Positions 15,889 to 25,023 of a DNA stretch of 64,000 nt are shown here, one piece after another (positions within the stretch are counted from its first letter, which is position 1; the number at the start of each line of letters is the position of its first letter). The stretch covers positions 5,338,001-5,402,000 of the forward strand of contig NZ_CP050700.1 of assembly GCF_010646885.2 (NCBI RefSeq), in the 5' to 3' direction. A program made the position numbers and the translations under genes. The DNA is from Desulfopila sp. IMCC35008 (GTDB taxonomy: Bacteria > Desulfobacterota > Desulfobulbia > Desulfobulbales > Desulfocapsaceae). Under the pieces are notes generated by a model. The model had not been told where the DNA came from. It made no database searches and was given only the letters and a program-made list of their open reading frames with translations.

Positions 15889-17557
15889 TGACTCCTCCTA
15901 TCATCTCTATGTTTGCCGCTCCCGGAGGAACCATGGGGTAGACCTCCTCCTCTCTGCCGATGGGCACATTCACCAGGCATGGCCCCGGCTCATTAAGGGC
16001 TGTTACCAGGATATCGACAAGGCTGCCATCGGCACCGACATTATACGAGCGCATACCGAAGCCACGGGCGATAACAGCAAAATCTATATCTATCTGAAAA
16101 TCAGAGGCAAAATGATTCGCAGAATAGAACAGGTGCTGTTGCTGGCGCACCAACCCCAGGGAATTATTGTTCATGATAATAATGGTGACATTAACCTGCT
16201 GCTCAACCGCAGTTGCAAGCTCCTGAATATTCATCTGCAGGCTACCGTCCCCCGTAAAACAGAGAACACGCTTGCCAGGATTGGCAAGAGATGCCCCGAT
16301 CGCAGCCGGCAATCCGAATCCCATGGTACCCAATCCACCTGAGGTCAGCAGTTGGCGTGGTTTATCAAACGGGTAGACCTGGGCCGTCCACATCTGATGC
16401 TTACCGACATCGGTGGCGACGAGTGCACAATCCTGTACCATCTCAGCTGTTTTCAGAATAAGACCGTATGGTTTTTCAGGGATGAGCTCAACCGTATCCG
16501 CCATCGGATATCTTCTTTTCAGGCTCGCTACCCGATAGAGCCAGCTCTCCCTCCCTTTTTCCTCGATAAGGGGTAAAAGAGCCTCAAGCGAGAGGCGAAC
16601 ATCTCCCACCAGACCGACATTGGCTGCACGCAACTTACTCACCTCGCTCGGGTCAATATCCATATGGATAACGTTAGCATCCGGACAAAATTCCATCAGC
16701 TTCCCCGTAGCCCGGTCATCAAATCGTGCACCTGCCGAGATAAACAGGTCGCACTCTTCTAGAATCATATTCGTCGAGCGGGCGGCATGCATACCAAGCA
16801 TTCCAAGCGAGAGAGGGTTGTCTGAAGGCAGGGTACCTAACCCCATAAGGGTCATTGTTGTTGGAATATTTCCCTTTTCAACAAACATCCGGGCGCATCT
16901 CGTAGCATTGCCATGGATGATACCGCCACCAAGGCAGAGTATTGGTCTCTTGGCCGCATTAATCATACCTGCCGCGACCTCAAGAGCGGGCCCTTCAGCC
17001 TGGACCGGGATATCGCGGCAACCTGGATCAGGCCATTCAGCGATTTCGATCTCCGCCATCTGGATATCTTTCGGGATATCCACAACAACTGGGCCCGGAC
17101 GACCTGAAAGTGCCAACCGGAAGGCATGCGGAATCACCTGCAACAGCTCTTCCACCGACCGCACCAGATAATTATGCTTGGTGATCGGAATGGTCATTCC
17201 GTAGGTGTCGACTTCCTGGAATGCATCAGTCCCGATCATCGACAGCGGCACCTGTCCCGTTATACAAACCACAGGAATCGAGTCGAGATAGGCATCCGCT
17301 ATTGCCGTCAGCACATTGGTCGCACCGGGACCTGAGGTGGCAAAACAGACTGCGGCCTCCCCGGTTGACCGCGCAATGCCCTGGGCCAGGAACCCTGCCC
17401 CCTGCTCGTGTCGCGTCAATACATGTTTAATTGTCGTACTTTTAAACAGGGCGTCATAAAGAGGCAAATTTGCCCCTCCCGGTATGCCTGCTATGGTTCT
17501 GATTCCCTGACGTTCCAGCAACCGGATTGTCAGCTCTGCACCTCTCATGGTTTCCAT
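15869..17557 (-). CDS. ilvB: Acetolactate synthase large (catalytic) subunit
   Basis: A 562-aa ThDP enzyme that makes acetolactate or acetohydroxybutyrate, the first shared step of branched-chain amino acid synthesis. Catalytic Glu51 is in TRHEQGAGFLAQG, the FAD-type middle domain spans about 190-330, and the ThDP/Mg motif GDGSLQMN...NNNSLGLV runs from 436 to 470. ATG 17557 is chosen because GAGGAG is 7 nt upstream; the frame stays open to 17683, but that region is the attenuator leader. The unit is preceded by a leader peptide rich in Val, Leu and Ile codons and a terminator, so attenuation by branched-chain aminoacyl-tRNA supply is expected. Confidence 0.96.
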   Translation of the reverse strand: METMRGAELTIRLLERQGIRTIAGIPGGANLPLYDALFKSTTIKHVLTRHEQGAGFLAQGIARSTGEAAVCFATSGPGATNVLTAIADAYLDSIPVVCITGQVPLSMIGTDAFQEVDTYGMTIPITKHNYLVRSVEELLQVIPHAFRLALSGRPGPVVVDIPKDIQMAEIEIAEWPDPGCRDIPVQAEGPALEVAAGMINAAKRPILCLGGGIIHGNATRCARMFVEKGNIPTTMTLMGLGTLPSDNPLSLGMLGMHAARSTNMILEECDLFISAGARFDDRATGKLMEFCPDANVIHMDIDPSEVSKLRAANVGLVGDVRLSLEALLPLIEEKGRESWLYRVASLKRRYPMADTVELIPEKPYGLILKTAEMVQDCALVATDVGKHQMWTAQVYPFDKPRQLLTSGGLGTMGFGLPAAIGASLANPGKRVLCFTGDGSLQMNIQELATAVEQQVNVTIIIMNNNSLGLVRQQQHLFYSANHFASDFQIDIDFAVIARGFGMRSYNVGADGSLVDILVTALNEPGPCLVNVPIGREEEVYPMVPPGAANIEMIGGVNAKQPA

Positions 17558-17596
17558 TTTTACTCTCCTCGATTGTGTCGGGCTTTTCGACAGGGC

Positions 17597-17635
17597 AAAA
17601 AAAAACCCCCGCCGGCTTGCGCCGACGGGGGTTTT
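17597..17635 (-). terminator. Attenuator (leader terminator) of ilvBN
   Basis: On the minus strand, AAAACCCCCGTCGGC (17635-17621) pairs with GCCGGCGGGGGTTTT (17616-17602), with one G-U pair and a 4-nt loop, then runs into a 9-nt T tract (17605-17597). It lies between the leader peptide and ilvB, 40 nt before the ilvB ATG. Confidence 0.9.
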
Positions 17636-17658
17636 GAATTTGCTTCTTTCTAATCCCG

Positions 17659-17763
17659 TTACGGCGCTGAGCCCTTCACGCACACCACGACCACCACACT
17701 GACAATAATAAGAGCCAGGACGAGATTAGAAACTGCGCTTGTGGTGTTGGTCAGACGGGTCAT
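17659..17763 (-). CDS. ivbL: ilvBN leader peptide
   Basis: A 34-aa open frame encodes a peptide starting MTRLTNTTSAVSNLVL and holding the run ALIIVSVVVVVCV before KGSAP and a TAA stop. Of residues 14-29, twelve are Val, Leu or Ile, with five Val in a row. It ends 24 nt before the attenuator stem. This is the known design of ilv leaders (E. coli IvbL, IlvL): ribosome stalling at scarce Val/Leu/Ile-tRNA would prevent the terminator from forming. The upstream ribosome site is weak. It is too short for most gene finders. The gene symbol is by analogy. Confidence 0.88.
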   Translation of the reverse strand: MTRLTNTTSAVSNLVLALIIVSVVVVVCVKGSAP

Positions 17764-17807
17764 ATTCGTAACGGTTTTTGTTATCTGTTTTTTTACTCTG
17801 AGTTTCC

Positions 17808-17836
17808 CTGATATCCGATTCTGGCAGGAGAGTCAA
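17808..17836 (-). promoter_or_regulatory. Sigma-70 promoter of the ilv leader
   Basis: Minus-strand TTGACT (17836-17831), a 17-nt spacer, then TATCAG (17813-17808). Spacing is ideal and the -35 matches 5 of 6. The expected start near 17801 lies about 38 nt before the leader-peptide ATG. Confidence 0.65.
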
Positions 17837-17968
17837 GCGGTATTTTTTTTAAACCACCACTATACCCCTAGGCATTATTAACTTTTTCCTTTGCCTTCTC
17901 ATCTCCCATTCATTATTCTGGCCGGGTACTATTCCCTTTCTCTGCGGATTCCGCAACAGGTGGAGCAG

Positions 17969-19141
17969 ATGGTCAATACATTTTCTATAAAACAGACACC
18001 GAAACTATATTTCGGCCCCGGCACCATAAGATCGCTGCCCTCGCTTGCCCGCACTTTTGGCACAAACCTGCTCTTTGTGACCGGGAAGAAATCCTTTACC
18101 ACCACCACCATTTGGCAAGAGACCAGCTCTACCCTTCAAAAAGATGGCTTCTCCACTGAACTTGCCCATATCGAGAACGAACCATCACCAGAGGACATAA
18201 ACTCCTTCGTGAGCCGTTATACAGAAAAAACGATTGATGTTGTTATCGGTATCGGTGGCGGCTCTGTAATCGACGCCGGCAAGGCGATTTCTGCCATGCT
18301 TGAAGAACAACAACCGGTGGAACTCTTCCTTGAAGGTGTCGGCACCCAATCCCCACGTGGACATAAAATCCCGTATATTGCAATACCGACAACTTCCGGA
18401 ACCGGCAGTGAAGCGACAAGCAATGCAGTCATAACCAGAACCGGCCCAAACGGTTTCAAGAAATCTCTGCGTCATGACAACTATGTTCCTGATATCGCAG
18501 TTGTTGATCCAGAGCTCACGCTCTCCTGCCCTCCTGCCATAACCACAGCCTGCGGAATGGATTGTTACACCCAACTTGTGGAGGCCTACCTCTCAACCAA
18601 CGGCAACCCCTATACGGATGCTCTTGCACTGGACGGTATCCAGCGGGTCTCCACGGCGCTGCCTGCTGTTATCGCGAACCCTGAAGATATCGAGGCACGC
18701 TCGGCTATGTCTTATGGGACCTACCTCTCCGGTATCGTACTGGCCAATGCAGGGCTCGGCACCATCCACGGCTTCGCTTCAACAATCGGTGGATATTGCG
18801 CCATCCCCCACGGAGTAGTCTGCGGCACACTCATGGCCGAAACAAACAAGGCAACCCTGCAAAAATTACGATACAGCCACCACAACGAGATTGCCCTGGA
18901 CAAATATACCCGACTGGGGCGCGCAGTAAATCGCCAAGAAGGGCTCACGGACGAAGAGTACCAGGATGCATTTATTCAAAACCTGGCAGAGTTTACCGAC
19001 CAGTGCGGGATAGACCGTCTTGGCAACTATGGGCTAGATAAAGGCAATCTCGAAACCATCGCCGCCCGAACAGGGAATAAATACAATCCGGTGCAGTTCA
19101 GTAAAGATGAACTGTGCACAATACTGAAAAACCGCCTGTAA
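17969..19141 (+). CDS. Iron-containing alcohol dehydrogenase
   Basis: This roughly 390-aa group III ADH has the NAD-binding GIGGGSVIDAGKA motif, the PTTSGTGSEAT block and metal-ligand regions (CGMDCYTQLVEAY, GTIHGFASTIGGYCAIPHGVVCG). The usual Asp/His ligands are visible, although the fourth ligand should be checked by alignment. I start it at ATG 17969 (MVNTFSIKQTPKLYFGPG), which matches family length; the frame is open from 17891 without conserved sequence. Members reduce aldehydes or oxidise alcohols and diols. It stands alone, between the ilv promoter and a kinase gene, so its substrate is unknown. Confidence 0.88.
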   Translation: MVNTFSIKQTPKLYFGPGTIRSLPSLARTFGTNLLFVTGKKSFTTTTIWQETSSTLQKDGFSTELAHIENEPSPEDINSFVSRYTEKTIDVVIGIGGGSVIDAGKAISAMLEEQQPVELFLEGVGTQSPRGHKIPYIAIPTTSGTGSEATSNAVITRTGPNGFKKSLRHDNYVPDIAVVDPELTLSCPPAITTACGMDCYTQLVEAYLSTNGNPYTDALALDGIQRVSTALPAVIANPEDIEARSAMSYGTYLSGIVLANAGLGTIHGFASTIGGYCAIPHGVVCGTLMAETNKATLQKLRYSHHNEIALDKYTRLGRAVNRQEGLTDEEYQDAFIQNLAEFTDQCGIDRLGNYGLDKGNLETIAARTGNKYNPVQFSKDELCTILKNRL

Positions 19142-19247
19142 ACAGATTATGTGATAAATATCTATCCGCAACCCTGGCAAAACGGGACCTGAAAAAAGAT
19201 ATCGGCACTTACCAAAAATAAATCACCCCAGCCATCATACACAAACG

Positions 19248-21629
19248 ATGCACAACCACTCTCAGCAGGCACTTCGATCTCAGACCCAAAATGACGACAA
19301 CACCTTTTTTCAACTGGTGGATAGCGCCATGCTGCCGGTGGTTGTCACTGACCCTGTAAAAAAGACTGTTCTTTACATCAACAGTGCAGCAGCCGAGTTT
19401 TTCAAGGTCGATCACCAACAGGTCGTAGGACAACAAGCTGTTGATTACTGGCACAAACCCGAACAGCGCGGCCTCTATATCGAGCAACTCCAGAAAAACG
19501 GAAAAGTCACCAATCTTGAAATCGAACTCAAGACCCAGGAAGGTGCCATCCGGATGGTTCGACTATCCGGAAACATAACGACATTTAACGGCCAAAAGGC
19601 CATCTCGAGTATTTTCCAGGATATTACCGAGACCAGAAACGCCGCAAAAAAGCTCAAACAGAGTGAGGTACGCTACCACGAATTATACAACTTGTTGCAC
19701 CTGCTGACGGATGCCGTACCCGATCTTATCTGGGCCAAGGATCTGGAAGGTCGCTATATTTTTTCCAATAAAGCCAACCGGCAGAAACTACTCAAAAGTG
19801 AAGATATCGACCCAATCGGCAAGAATCATCAGTTCTTCACCGAAAGAGAAAGAAATAACGGATACACCTACACCTTTGGCGAAATCTGTGCAGATTCCGA
19901 CAGGATCGTTATCGAATCCGGCAAACCGGGCCAGTTCATGGAAAAAGGACGGGTACGTGATGAATACCTTATGCTCGATGTGTACAAGGCCCCCCTGCTC
20001 GATTACAACGGAACCCTCATAGGAACCGTCGGCGTCGGTCGGGATATCACCCAGGAGGCGAAGACCCTTGCCGAAAAGAAGGCCAGTGATGAACGGTACC
20101 GGTTATTGGCAGAGAACGTTCGTGATGTAATCTGGACCATGGACACGAAATTTCGATTCAACTACTTATCACCGTCACTCATCGACCTGGTCGGATATTC
20201 ACCCGAAGAATTTACGAAGTCGGAACTCAAAAGTCACTTCCCCCCGAAAAGCCTGGAAGCGTACCATCGGTTCCGCATGCATTACAAAAAAGTCCAGCAC
20301 CTTGGCCAGACTTACGACGACCAGCAGTTCTGGGAGTTTCAAATCCGTCAAAAGGACGGATCCCGCATCTGGGTAGAGACCATCACCTCACTTATCACTG
20401 ACGATAACGATGAATTCCTAGGTATAATCGGTGTAACCCGTGATGCGACCAGCAGGGTCGAGAGCCAGAAAGAGCTCCAAAAGGCTAAGGACGACGCCTT
20501 ATCCGCAAGCAGGGCGAAGTCGGAATTCCTCGCCAATATGAGCCATGAGATCCGTACGCCCATGAACGGCATACTCGGCATGCTGCAGCTCCTGAAAAAC
20601 TCCAGCCTCGACCCAAACCAGAAAAAACACGTCAACACCGCCTTGCAATCCGGCTCCAGCCTCCTCCGGCTCATCAGTGACATTCTCGATTTTTCGAAAA
20701 TTGAGGCCGGGAAAATTGAGCTCTCCAAGGAGAAATTTCATCTCCGCTCCTTCCTCGAGGGGGTCATGCAATCTTTTGAAACACTCGTCGACAGTGAGCA
20801 CACGGTGATGAACCTGATCCTGCCCAAGCGCGTTCCCAATTACATCATGGCGGATAAATTCAGATTGCAGCAGATACTTGTCAACCTTCTCGGTAACTCT
20901 GTGAAATTTACCGAAAAAGGACGAATATCGCTTCGTATTGAATCCGGCCCAACACAAAACGGCAGGACATTACTCACCTTTATCATTGAAGATACGGGAA
21001 TTGGCATACCCGAGAACAGGAAACAGTATCTTTTTGAACCATTTGTCCAGGCAGACGGTTCTTTCCAGAGAAGATATACAGGTACCGGCCTGGGCCTATC
21101 CATCGTCAAACAACTGGTCACACTGATGGACGGAGAGGTGGCACTCAGAAGTCGTTCGGGATACGGCACAGTGGTCGAGTTCACCATCCAGAGTGAGAGC
21201 TGCCGACAGGGCGGTCATAGCAGGGAAGCCACTACTCACCATGACTGCAATAACGTGCAGTCCGCCAATATTCTTGTCGTTGAGGATGAAAAAATCAACG
21301 GCATGGTCATTTCCGCCATGCTGAAAAATATGGGCCACAAGGTCGCCCTTGCAGAAAACGGCAAGCAAGCCCTTGAGGTCCTTGCAGAAAAACCTTTTGA
21401 CTGTATCCTGATGGATATACAGATGCCGGAAATGGACGGCCTGGAAACAGCCAAAGCCATCCGGGAAAGAAAACTACCGAATGATACCGTACCACCCATA
21501 ATTGCGGTAACCGCCCACGCCATGAAAGGAGACAGGGAGACGTTCCTGGCCGCGGGAATGGACGAATACATCACCAAACCGGTTGATGGCTGGGAGCTGC
21601 TGACCACACTGGAGCGTGTCCTCTGCTAA
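19248..21629 (+). CDS. Hybrid sensor histidine kinase with three PAS domains and a receiver
   Basis: This 793-aa protein has PAS domains at about 20-130, 150-270 and 285-405, a HisKA helix with phospho-acceptor His433 in SHEIRTPMNG, an HATPase domain (N box NLLGNSVKF, DTGIGIPE, GTGLGLSIV), then a C-terminal receiver with phospho-acceptor Asp723 in LMDIQMPEMDG. No transmembrane segment or signal peptide is seen, so it probably senses a cytosolic cue. No partner regulator or HPt gene is next to it, so it probably signals to a distant phosphotransfer protein. The start lacks a strong ribosome site. Confidence 0.93.
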   Translation: MHNHSQQALRSQTQNDDNTFFQLVDSAMLPVVVTDPVKKTVLYINSAAAEFFKVDHQQVVGQQAVDYWHKPEQRGLYIEQLQKNGKVTNLEIELKTQEGAIRMVRLSGNITTFNGQKAISSIFQDITETRNAAKKLKQSEVRYHELYNLLHLLTDAVPDLIWAKDLEGRYIFSNKANRQKLLKSEDIDPIGKNHQFFTERERNNGYTYTFGEICADSDRIVIESGKPGQFMEKGRVRDEYLMLDVYKAPLLDYNGTLIGTVGVGRDITQEAKTLAEKKASDERYRLLAENVRDVIWTMDTKFRFNYLSPSLIDLVGYSPEEFTKSELKSHFPPKSLEAYHRFRMHYKKVQHLGQTYDDQQFWEFQIRQKDGSRIWVETITSLITDDNDEFLGIIGVTRDATSRVESQKELQKAKDDALSASRAKSEFLANMSHEIRTPMNGILGMLQLLKNSSLDPNQKKHVNTALQSGSSLLRLISDILDFSKIEAGKIELSKEKFHLRSFLEGVMQSFETLVDSEHTVMNLILPKRVPNYIMADKFRLQQILVNLLGNSVKFTEKGRISLRIESGPTQNGRTLLTFIIEDTGIGIPENRKQYLFEPFVQADGSFQRRYTGTGLGLSIVKQLVTLMDGEVALRSRSGYGTVVEFTIQSESCRQGGHSREATTHHDCNNVQSANILVVEDEKINGMVISAMLKNMGHKVALAENGKQALEVLAEKPFDCILMDIQMPEMDGLETAKAIRERKLPNDTVPPIIAVTAHAMKGDRETFLAAGMDEYITKPVDGWELLTTLERVLC

Positions 21630-21663
21630 AGGGTGGCCAAAAAAGAACAGACCGCCCTGCAAG

Positions 21664-22239
21664 CTATAAGCGCCCCGCTCCTATCTGCTCTCCAAACACT
21701 ATTGCTTTTTGAAGCGGCTCCTCTGCCTTGATCACTTCCCCCCTGGCGTCAACCCCTTTCACCAGCAGCGGTTGACCATAGTCAAAGCCCATGGCATCGA
21801 GGGCATATCGCACCGGCAGCTCGGCACATTCAAAGATTCGCTCCCCTGTTGTGGCCGCTGTTGCCACCAGGTATCCTTTACGCCCTTCTCCTTCGCGGTA
21901 CTTCACCTTCAGGTTATACTTCCTTGCCCAGAATGCCTGCATCCGGTCCATAAAAATCTTCAACTGCGCCGACACCGTATAGAAATAGATAGGAGTCGTG
22001 ACGATGAGCCTGTCTGCCCTGTCTACCTGGCTATAGATATCGGTCATGTCATCTTTTATCACGCACGCCCCGGTCTTATCGCAACCGCCACATCCCTGGC
22101 AGGGGCGCAGGGAAAGCGAGTTCAACCGAATATACTCTACACTCCCTCCGGTAGACTCCAGTCCTTTTGCAATAGCCCGAACAAGAACCTCACTGTTTCC
22201 TTTTTTCCTTGGGCTTCCCAGTACAATAACGGTGTGCAT
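21664..22239 (-). CDS. NADPH-dependent FMN reductase / iron-sulfur flavoprotein-like protein
   Basis: A 191-aa flavodoxin-fold protein. The N-terminal VLGSPRKKGNSEVLV is the FMN phosphate loop, and TPIYFYTVSAQLKIFMDRM is the typical second flavin motif. The cluster CQGCGGCDKTGAC near residues 47-59 is the compact Cys motif seen in archaeal and clostridial iron-sulfur flavoproteins, where it holds a 4Fe-4S cluster. It is likely a cytosolic electron-transfer or reductase protein. AAGGAG precedes the ATG. It faces the kinase gene tail to tail and has no operon partner. Confidence 0.86.
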   Translation of the reverse strand: MHTVIVLGSPRKKGNSEVLVRAIAKGLESTGGSVEYIRLNSLSLRPCQGCGGCDKTGACVIKDDMTDIYSQVDRADRLIVTTPIYFYTVSAQLKIFMDRMQAFWARKYNLKVKYREGEGRKGYLVATAATTGERIFECAELPVRYALDAMGFDYGQPLLVKGVDARGEVIKAEEPLQKAIVFGEQIGAGRL

Positions 22240-22274
22240 GATATCTCCTTGAGGGTCTACAGTGATCTACTTAT

Positions 22275-22357
22275 TTGCCATCCCAAAACTACTTGGTTTC
22301 CATCCTGAAACTACCTCTCGGCGCAGACTCCGGAATGCTGAGTTTTGGTTGAAAACT
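22275..22357. repeat. Small dispersed element related to the insertion at 32.2 kb
   Basis: This gap before thiD's 3' end contains CCATCCCAAAACTAC, then ACTTGGTTTCCATCCTGAAACT (22291-22312), then AATGCTGAGTTT (22334-22345) and AGTTTT-ggttg-AAAACT. The second block matches 18 of 22 positions, and the third block 12 of 12, in the element that splits the lipoprotein gene at 32202-32314. Confidence 0.6.
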
Positions 22358-22359
22358 AC

Positions 22360-23178
22360 CTACTTCTCTTTAGGCCAATACTCGTGAAAATGATGTACCG
22401 GGCCATGCCCCTTGCCCAGTTCAAAAGCAGCACCCGCCTCAATGGCCTTATGCAGGTACTTTTCGGCTAAGCCAACTGCCTCGGGCAAATCATACCCTTT
22501 GCCAATATAAGAAGCCAGCGCAGAAGAGAGGGTGCAACCGGTACCATGGGTGTTGGTGGTAGCAATACGGCTATTGGCATACCTGTGCACTCCACCGTCG
22601 CCGGCAAGTACAAGGATGTCTTCGAGGGTCTTCCCGGAAAAATGTCCGGCTTTCAATAACACGGACACATTATGGTTTCGGGATAACTCGTAGGCGGCCT
22701 CCTCAAAGGCCTGCCGGCTTTCAATTTTTGTATCCAGGAGCAACTCCGCCTCAGGTATATTGGGTGTTATAACATACACCTGCGGGAAAAGATCTTCCTT
22801 TAAGGAAGAGACAGCATCTCTTTCTATCAACCGGTCGCCGCTTGTTGCAACCATCACCGGATCCAGCACCACCTTACGAATGTCGTGCGTATTCAGAACC
22901 TCTGCCACGCCACGGATAACCTCTGTAGAATGCAGCATTCCAATCTTCACCGCATCTACCCCGATATCGCCTATAACAGCACGTATCTGGGCCTGAATTG
23001 TGACCACCGGGATTGGATGAATATCCGTTACACCTACAGTATTTTGAGCTGTTATAGCTGTCACCGCCGACATGCCATAACAGCCGCAAGCGGAAAAAGC
23101 CTTCAAATCAGCCTGAATACCCGCTCCACCTCCGCTGTCTGAGCCTGCAATGGTTAACACTCGAGTATATTTCTTCAT
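22360..23178 (-). CDS. thiD: Hydroxymethylpyrimidine/phosphomethylpyrimidine kinase
   Basis: A 272-aa ribokinase-fold enzyme that phosphorylates HMP twice for thiamine synthesis. The substrate site TIAGSDSGGGAGIQADLK, Cys/Met lid SACGCYGMSAVTAITAQNT, VLDPVMVATSGD, TPNIPEAELL and the catalytic anion hole NTHGTGCTLSSA are all present. No TPP riboswitch was seen upstream, and no other thi gene is near, so this may serve as a salvage enzyme. The ribosome site is weak. Confidence 0.95.
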   Translation of the reverse strand: MKKYTRVLTIAGSDSGGGAGIQADLKAFSACGCYGMSAVTAITAQNTVGVTDIHPIPVVTIQAQIRAVIGDIGVDAVKIGMLHSTEVIRGVAEVLNTHDIRKVVLDPVMVATSGDRLIERDAVSSLKEDLFPQVYVITPNIPEAELLLDTKIESRQAFEEAAYELSRNHNVSVLLKAGHFSGKTLEDILVLAGDGGVHRYANSRIATTNTHGTGCTLSSALASYIGKGYDLPEAVGLAEKYLHKAIEAGAAFELGKGHGPVHHFHEYWPKEK

Positions 23179-23287
23179 ATCACTTTGTCGTTTTTAGTAA
23201 GGGCACAATTTAATTATCTGATGAGCGGATAGTACCGCAGTTACAAGCCAACGACAAGTGAATCCCCCTCCTGAAAAGGTCTTTATT

Positions 23288-23692
23288 TCAGTGAGTAACG
23301 GCTCGCGGCAAATCCTTTGCCCTGACGACCCACTTCTGCACCTGCTTGAGATACGGCATGGCACGGACAAGTTTCTTTTTATCGTTTATTTCCTGCAATT
23401 TCATAAGGAGATTTTCAGGTGTTCGCTGGGCCAGTTCCGGCACGGAATCAACTCCCGCCGATTCAAGCAGGTCGGCATACTGCGTGCCAATACCCTTAAT
23501 CCGGAACAGATCGGCTCTATTTACCCAGCTCAGCAGCATTTTTTCACTGACATCGGCTTTCGCCGCTATGGACTTTCTACCTTTCTTTGTTCCTGCTTCG
23601 GCCAGCAATTGCTCCGTTGAGGTAATCCCTGCAGCTTCCAGTTTCTCACTATACTTCTTCCCAATTCCCTCAATTATTGATAATTTTGACAT
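23288..23692 (-). CDS. DUF4332 helix-hairpin-helix protein
   Basis: A 134-aa protein with two helix-hairpin-helix-like repeats (IIEGIGKKYSEKLEAAGITSTEQLL and RIKGIGTQYADLLESAGVDSVPEL), the pattern of DUF4332 proteins. Such repeats bind DNA in other families; no function is proven here. ATG 23692 is chosen for its AGGTG site; the open frame upstream to 23791 is not conserved. It stands alone, downstream of a 240-nt gap. Confidence 0.85.
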   Translation of the reverse strand: MSKLSIIEGIGKKYSEKLEAAGITSTEQLLAEAGTKKGRKSIAAKADVSEKMLLSWVNRADLFRIKGIGTQYADLLESAGVDSVPELAQRTPENLLMKLQEINDKKKLVRAMPYLKQVQKWVVRAKDLPRAVTH

Positions 23693-23933
23693 CGTTTCAC
23701 CTCTTGGCTGGTTTACCATCCCAAAATTGTACGTACTTGAGAAGTCCTTGAAATAGGAAAGTACTCGTTCAAGTCGCTCTTGAAACAACATTCACATTGA
23801 AGAGAAATTGAATGTTATTATTTTTTGAAAACTATGTACAGGTCTTCCATTGTCAATAGAGATATTGTGAATCATTCCCATTCGCTTTCACCCTCTGGTC
23901 ACCGCCCTGAGGGTCGACCAACTAACCACTAAA

Positions 23934-24833
23934 ATGGATCGACTCAAAGAATCTATGCTTGTCAGCATCAATCATGGGGAAACCGGCACAGTCATTTACT
24001 TCAAAGGCTGTTCCCTGCAATGCCCTTGGTGTTTACATCCTGAATTCATTTCTCCCGACCTTGAAATCGTATGTAACAGAGAAAACTGCATCGCCTGCCG
24101 CGAATGTGTATACGGCTGCCCCCAAGAGGCCATAAGCCTTAACGAGAACAGCCTGTACAGGAAAACAAACAGCTGTAATCTGTGCCTGAATTGTGTAGAA
24201 ATCTGCCCATCACTTGTATTTAGTACGGTGGGTGAAAGACAGAGCTGCAAACAGGTAATGGAACAGATTGAGACGCAGCTCCCGCTCCATAGCCAAACAG
24301 CAAGCCAGGTCCTGTTCACAGGCGGAGAACCGCTATTACAGCCGGACACACTTATCCACCTTCTGGACGAGTGCGGCAAGTTCCCTCTTCACCGTGTTGT
24401 CAGCACTTCCGGCTCTGTACCAACCAGCGTCTTGCTGCAGGTTGCCAAACGCACAGACATGTTCCTCTACACCATCAGGCATATGGATTCTGATGTACAC
24501 CAGCAAATGACGGGACAACCAAACGAGCTGCCCCTGCATAACCTCAGGGAGCTGTCAGCAACCGGAGCTGGCGTGCAAATCAGGCTGCTTCTCATAAAAA
24601 ACGTGAACGATAGTGAAGAAAATATCAAGGCAACGGGAGCTTTTTTAACCGAGCTGGGCAATAGGAATGCAATTCAGCTCCTCTCTCTTGATGACATCCA
24701 ACATCAAACTGTCCGCCACAAAACAGGCCTTTCACTCCGGATACAGCATCTCATCCCGGATGAGAAAAGTATCCTTGAGGTAAAATCCATACTCGAAGCG
24801 TACGGGCTGCAAATTACCTCGAAAGTAAAATAA
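23934..24833 (+). CDS. Glycyl-radical-enzyme activating protein (radical SAM, PflA family), orphan
   Basis: A 299-aa radical SAM enzyme. The cluster motif CSLQCPWC (Cys26, 30, 33) sits in FKGCSLQCPWCLHPEF, followed by two ferredoxin-like clusters (CNRENCIACRECVYGCP and CNLCLNCVEICP) and the SAM-binding FTGGEPLL. This layout is that of activases which put a glycyl radical on a partner enzyme under anaerobic conditions. No glycyl radical enzyme is encoded in this window, so the partner is elsewhere or lost. An in-frame ATG at residue 8 is an alternative start. Confidence 0.87.
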   Translation: MDRLKESMLVSINHGETGTVIYFKGCSLQCPWCLHPEFISPDLEIVCNRENCIACRECVYGCPQEAISLNENSLYRKTNSCNLCLNCVEICPSLVFSTVGERQSCKQVMEQIETQLPLHSQTASQVLFTGGEPLLQPDTLIHLLDECGKFPLHRVVSTSGSVPTSVLLQVAKRTDMFLYTIRHMDSDVHQQMTGQPNELPLHNLRELSATGAGVQIRLLLIKNVNDSEENIKATGAFLTELGNRNAIQLLSLDDIQHQTVRHKTGLSLRIQHLIPDEKSILEVKSILEAYGLQITSKVK

Positions 24834-25023
24834 TCAATCTGTACTTGTCACTCCCGTAGACACTTTTTGTCAACCAGAAAACCCGAAATCCCACTCCAGA
24901 GCACCGTAAGGACTGCAATGGACCTCGTAAAATTATCACCTCAAAGTAAACTATCTTAACACATCACAATTCTATTCTTGAGTTCTGCATCATTAAGCAT
25001 GTGCATAAGGTTGATAATGAATA

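Noticed and set aside
17558..17683. N-terminal extension of IlvB to 17683
   Set aside because: The region forms the attenuator hairpin, and the ribosome site fits ATG 17557.
23179..23287. A TPP riboswitch before thiD
   Set aside because: The conserved CUGAGA and downstream motifs are absent on the coding strand.
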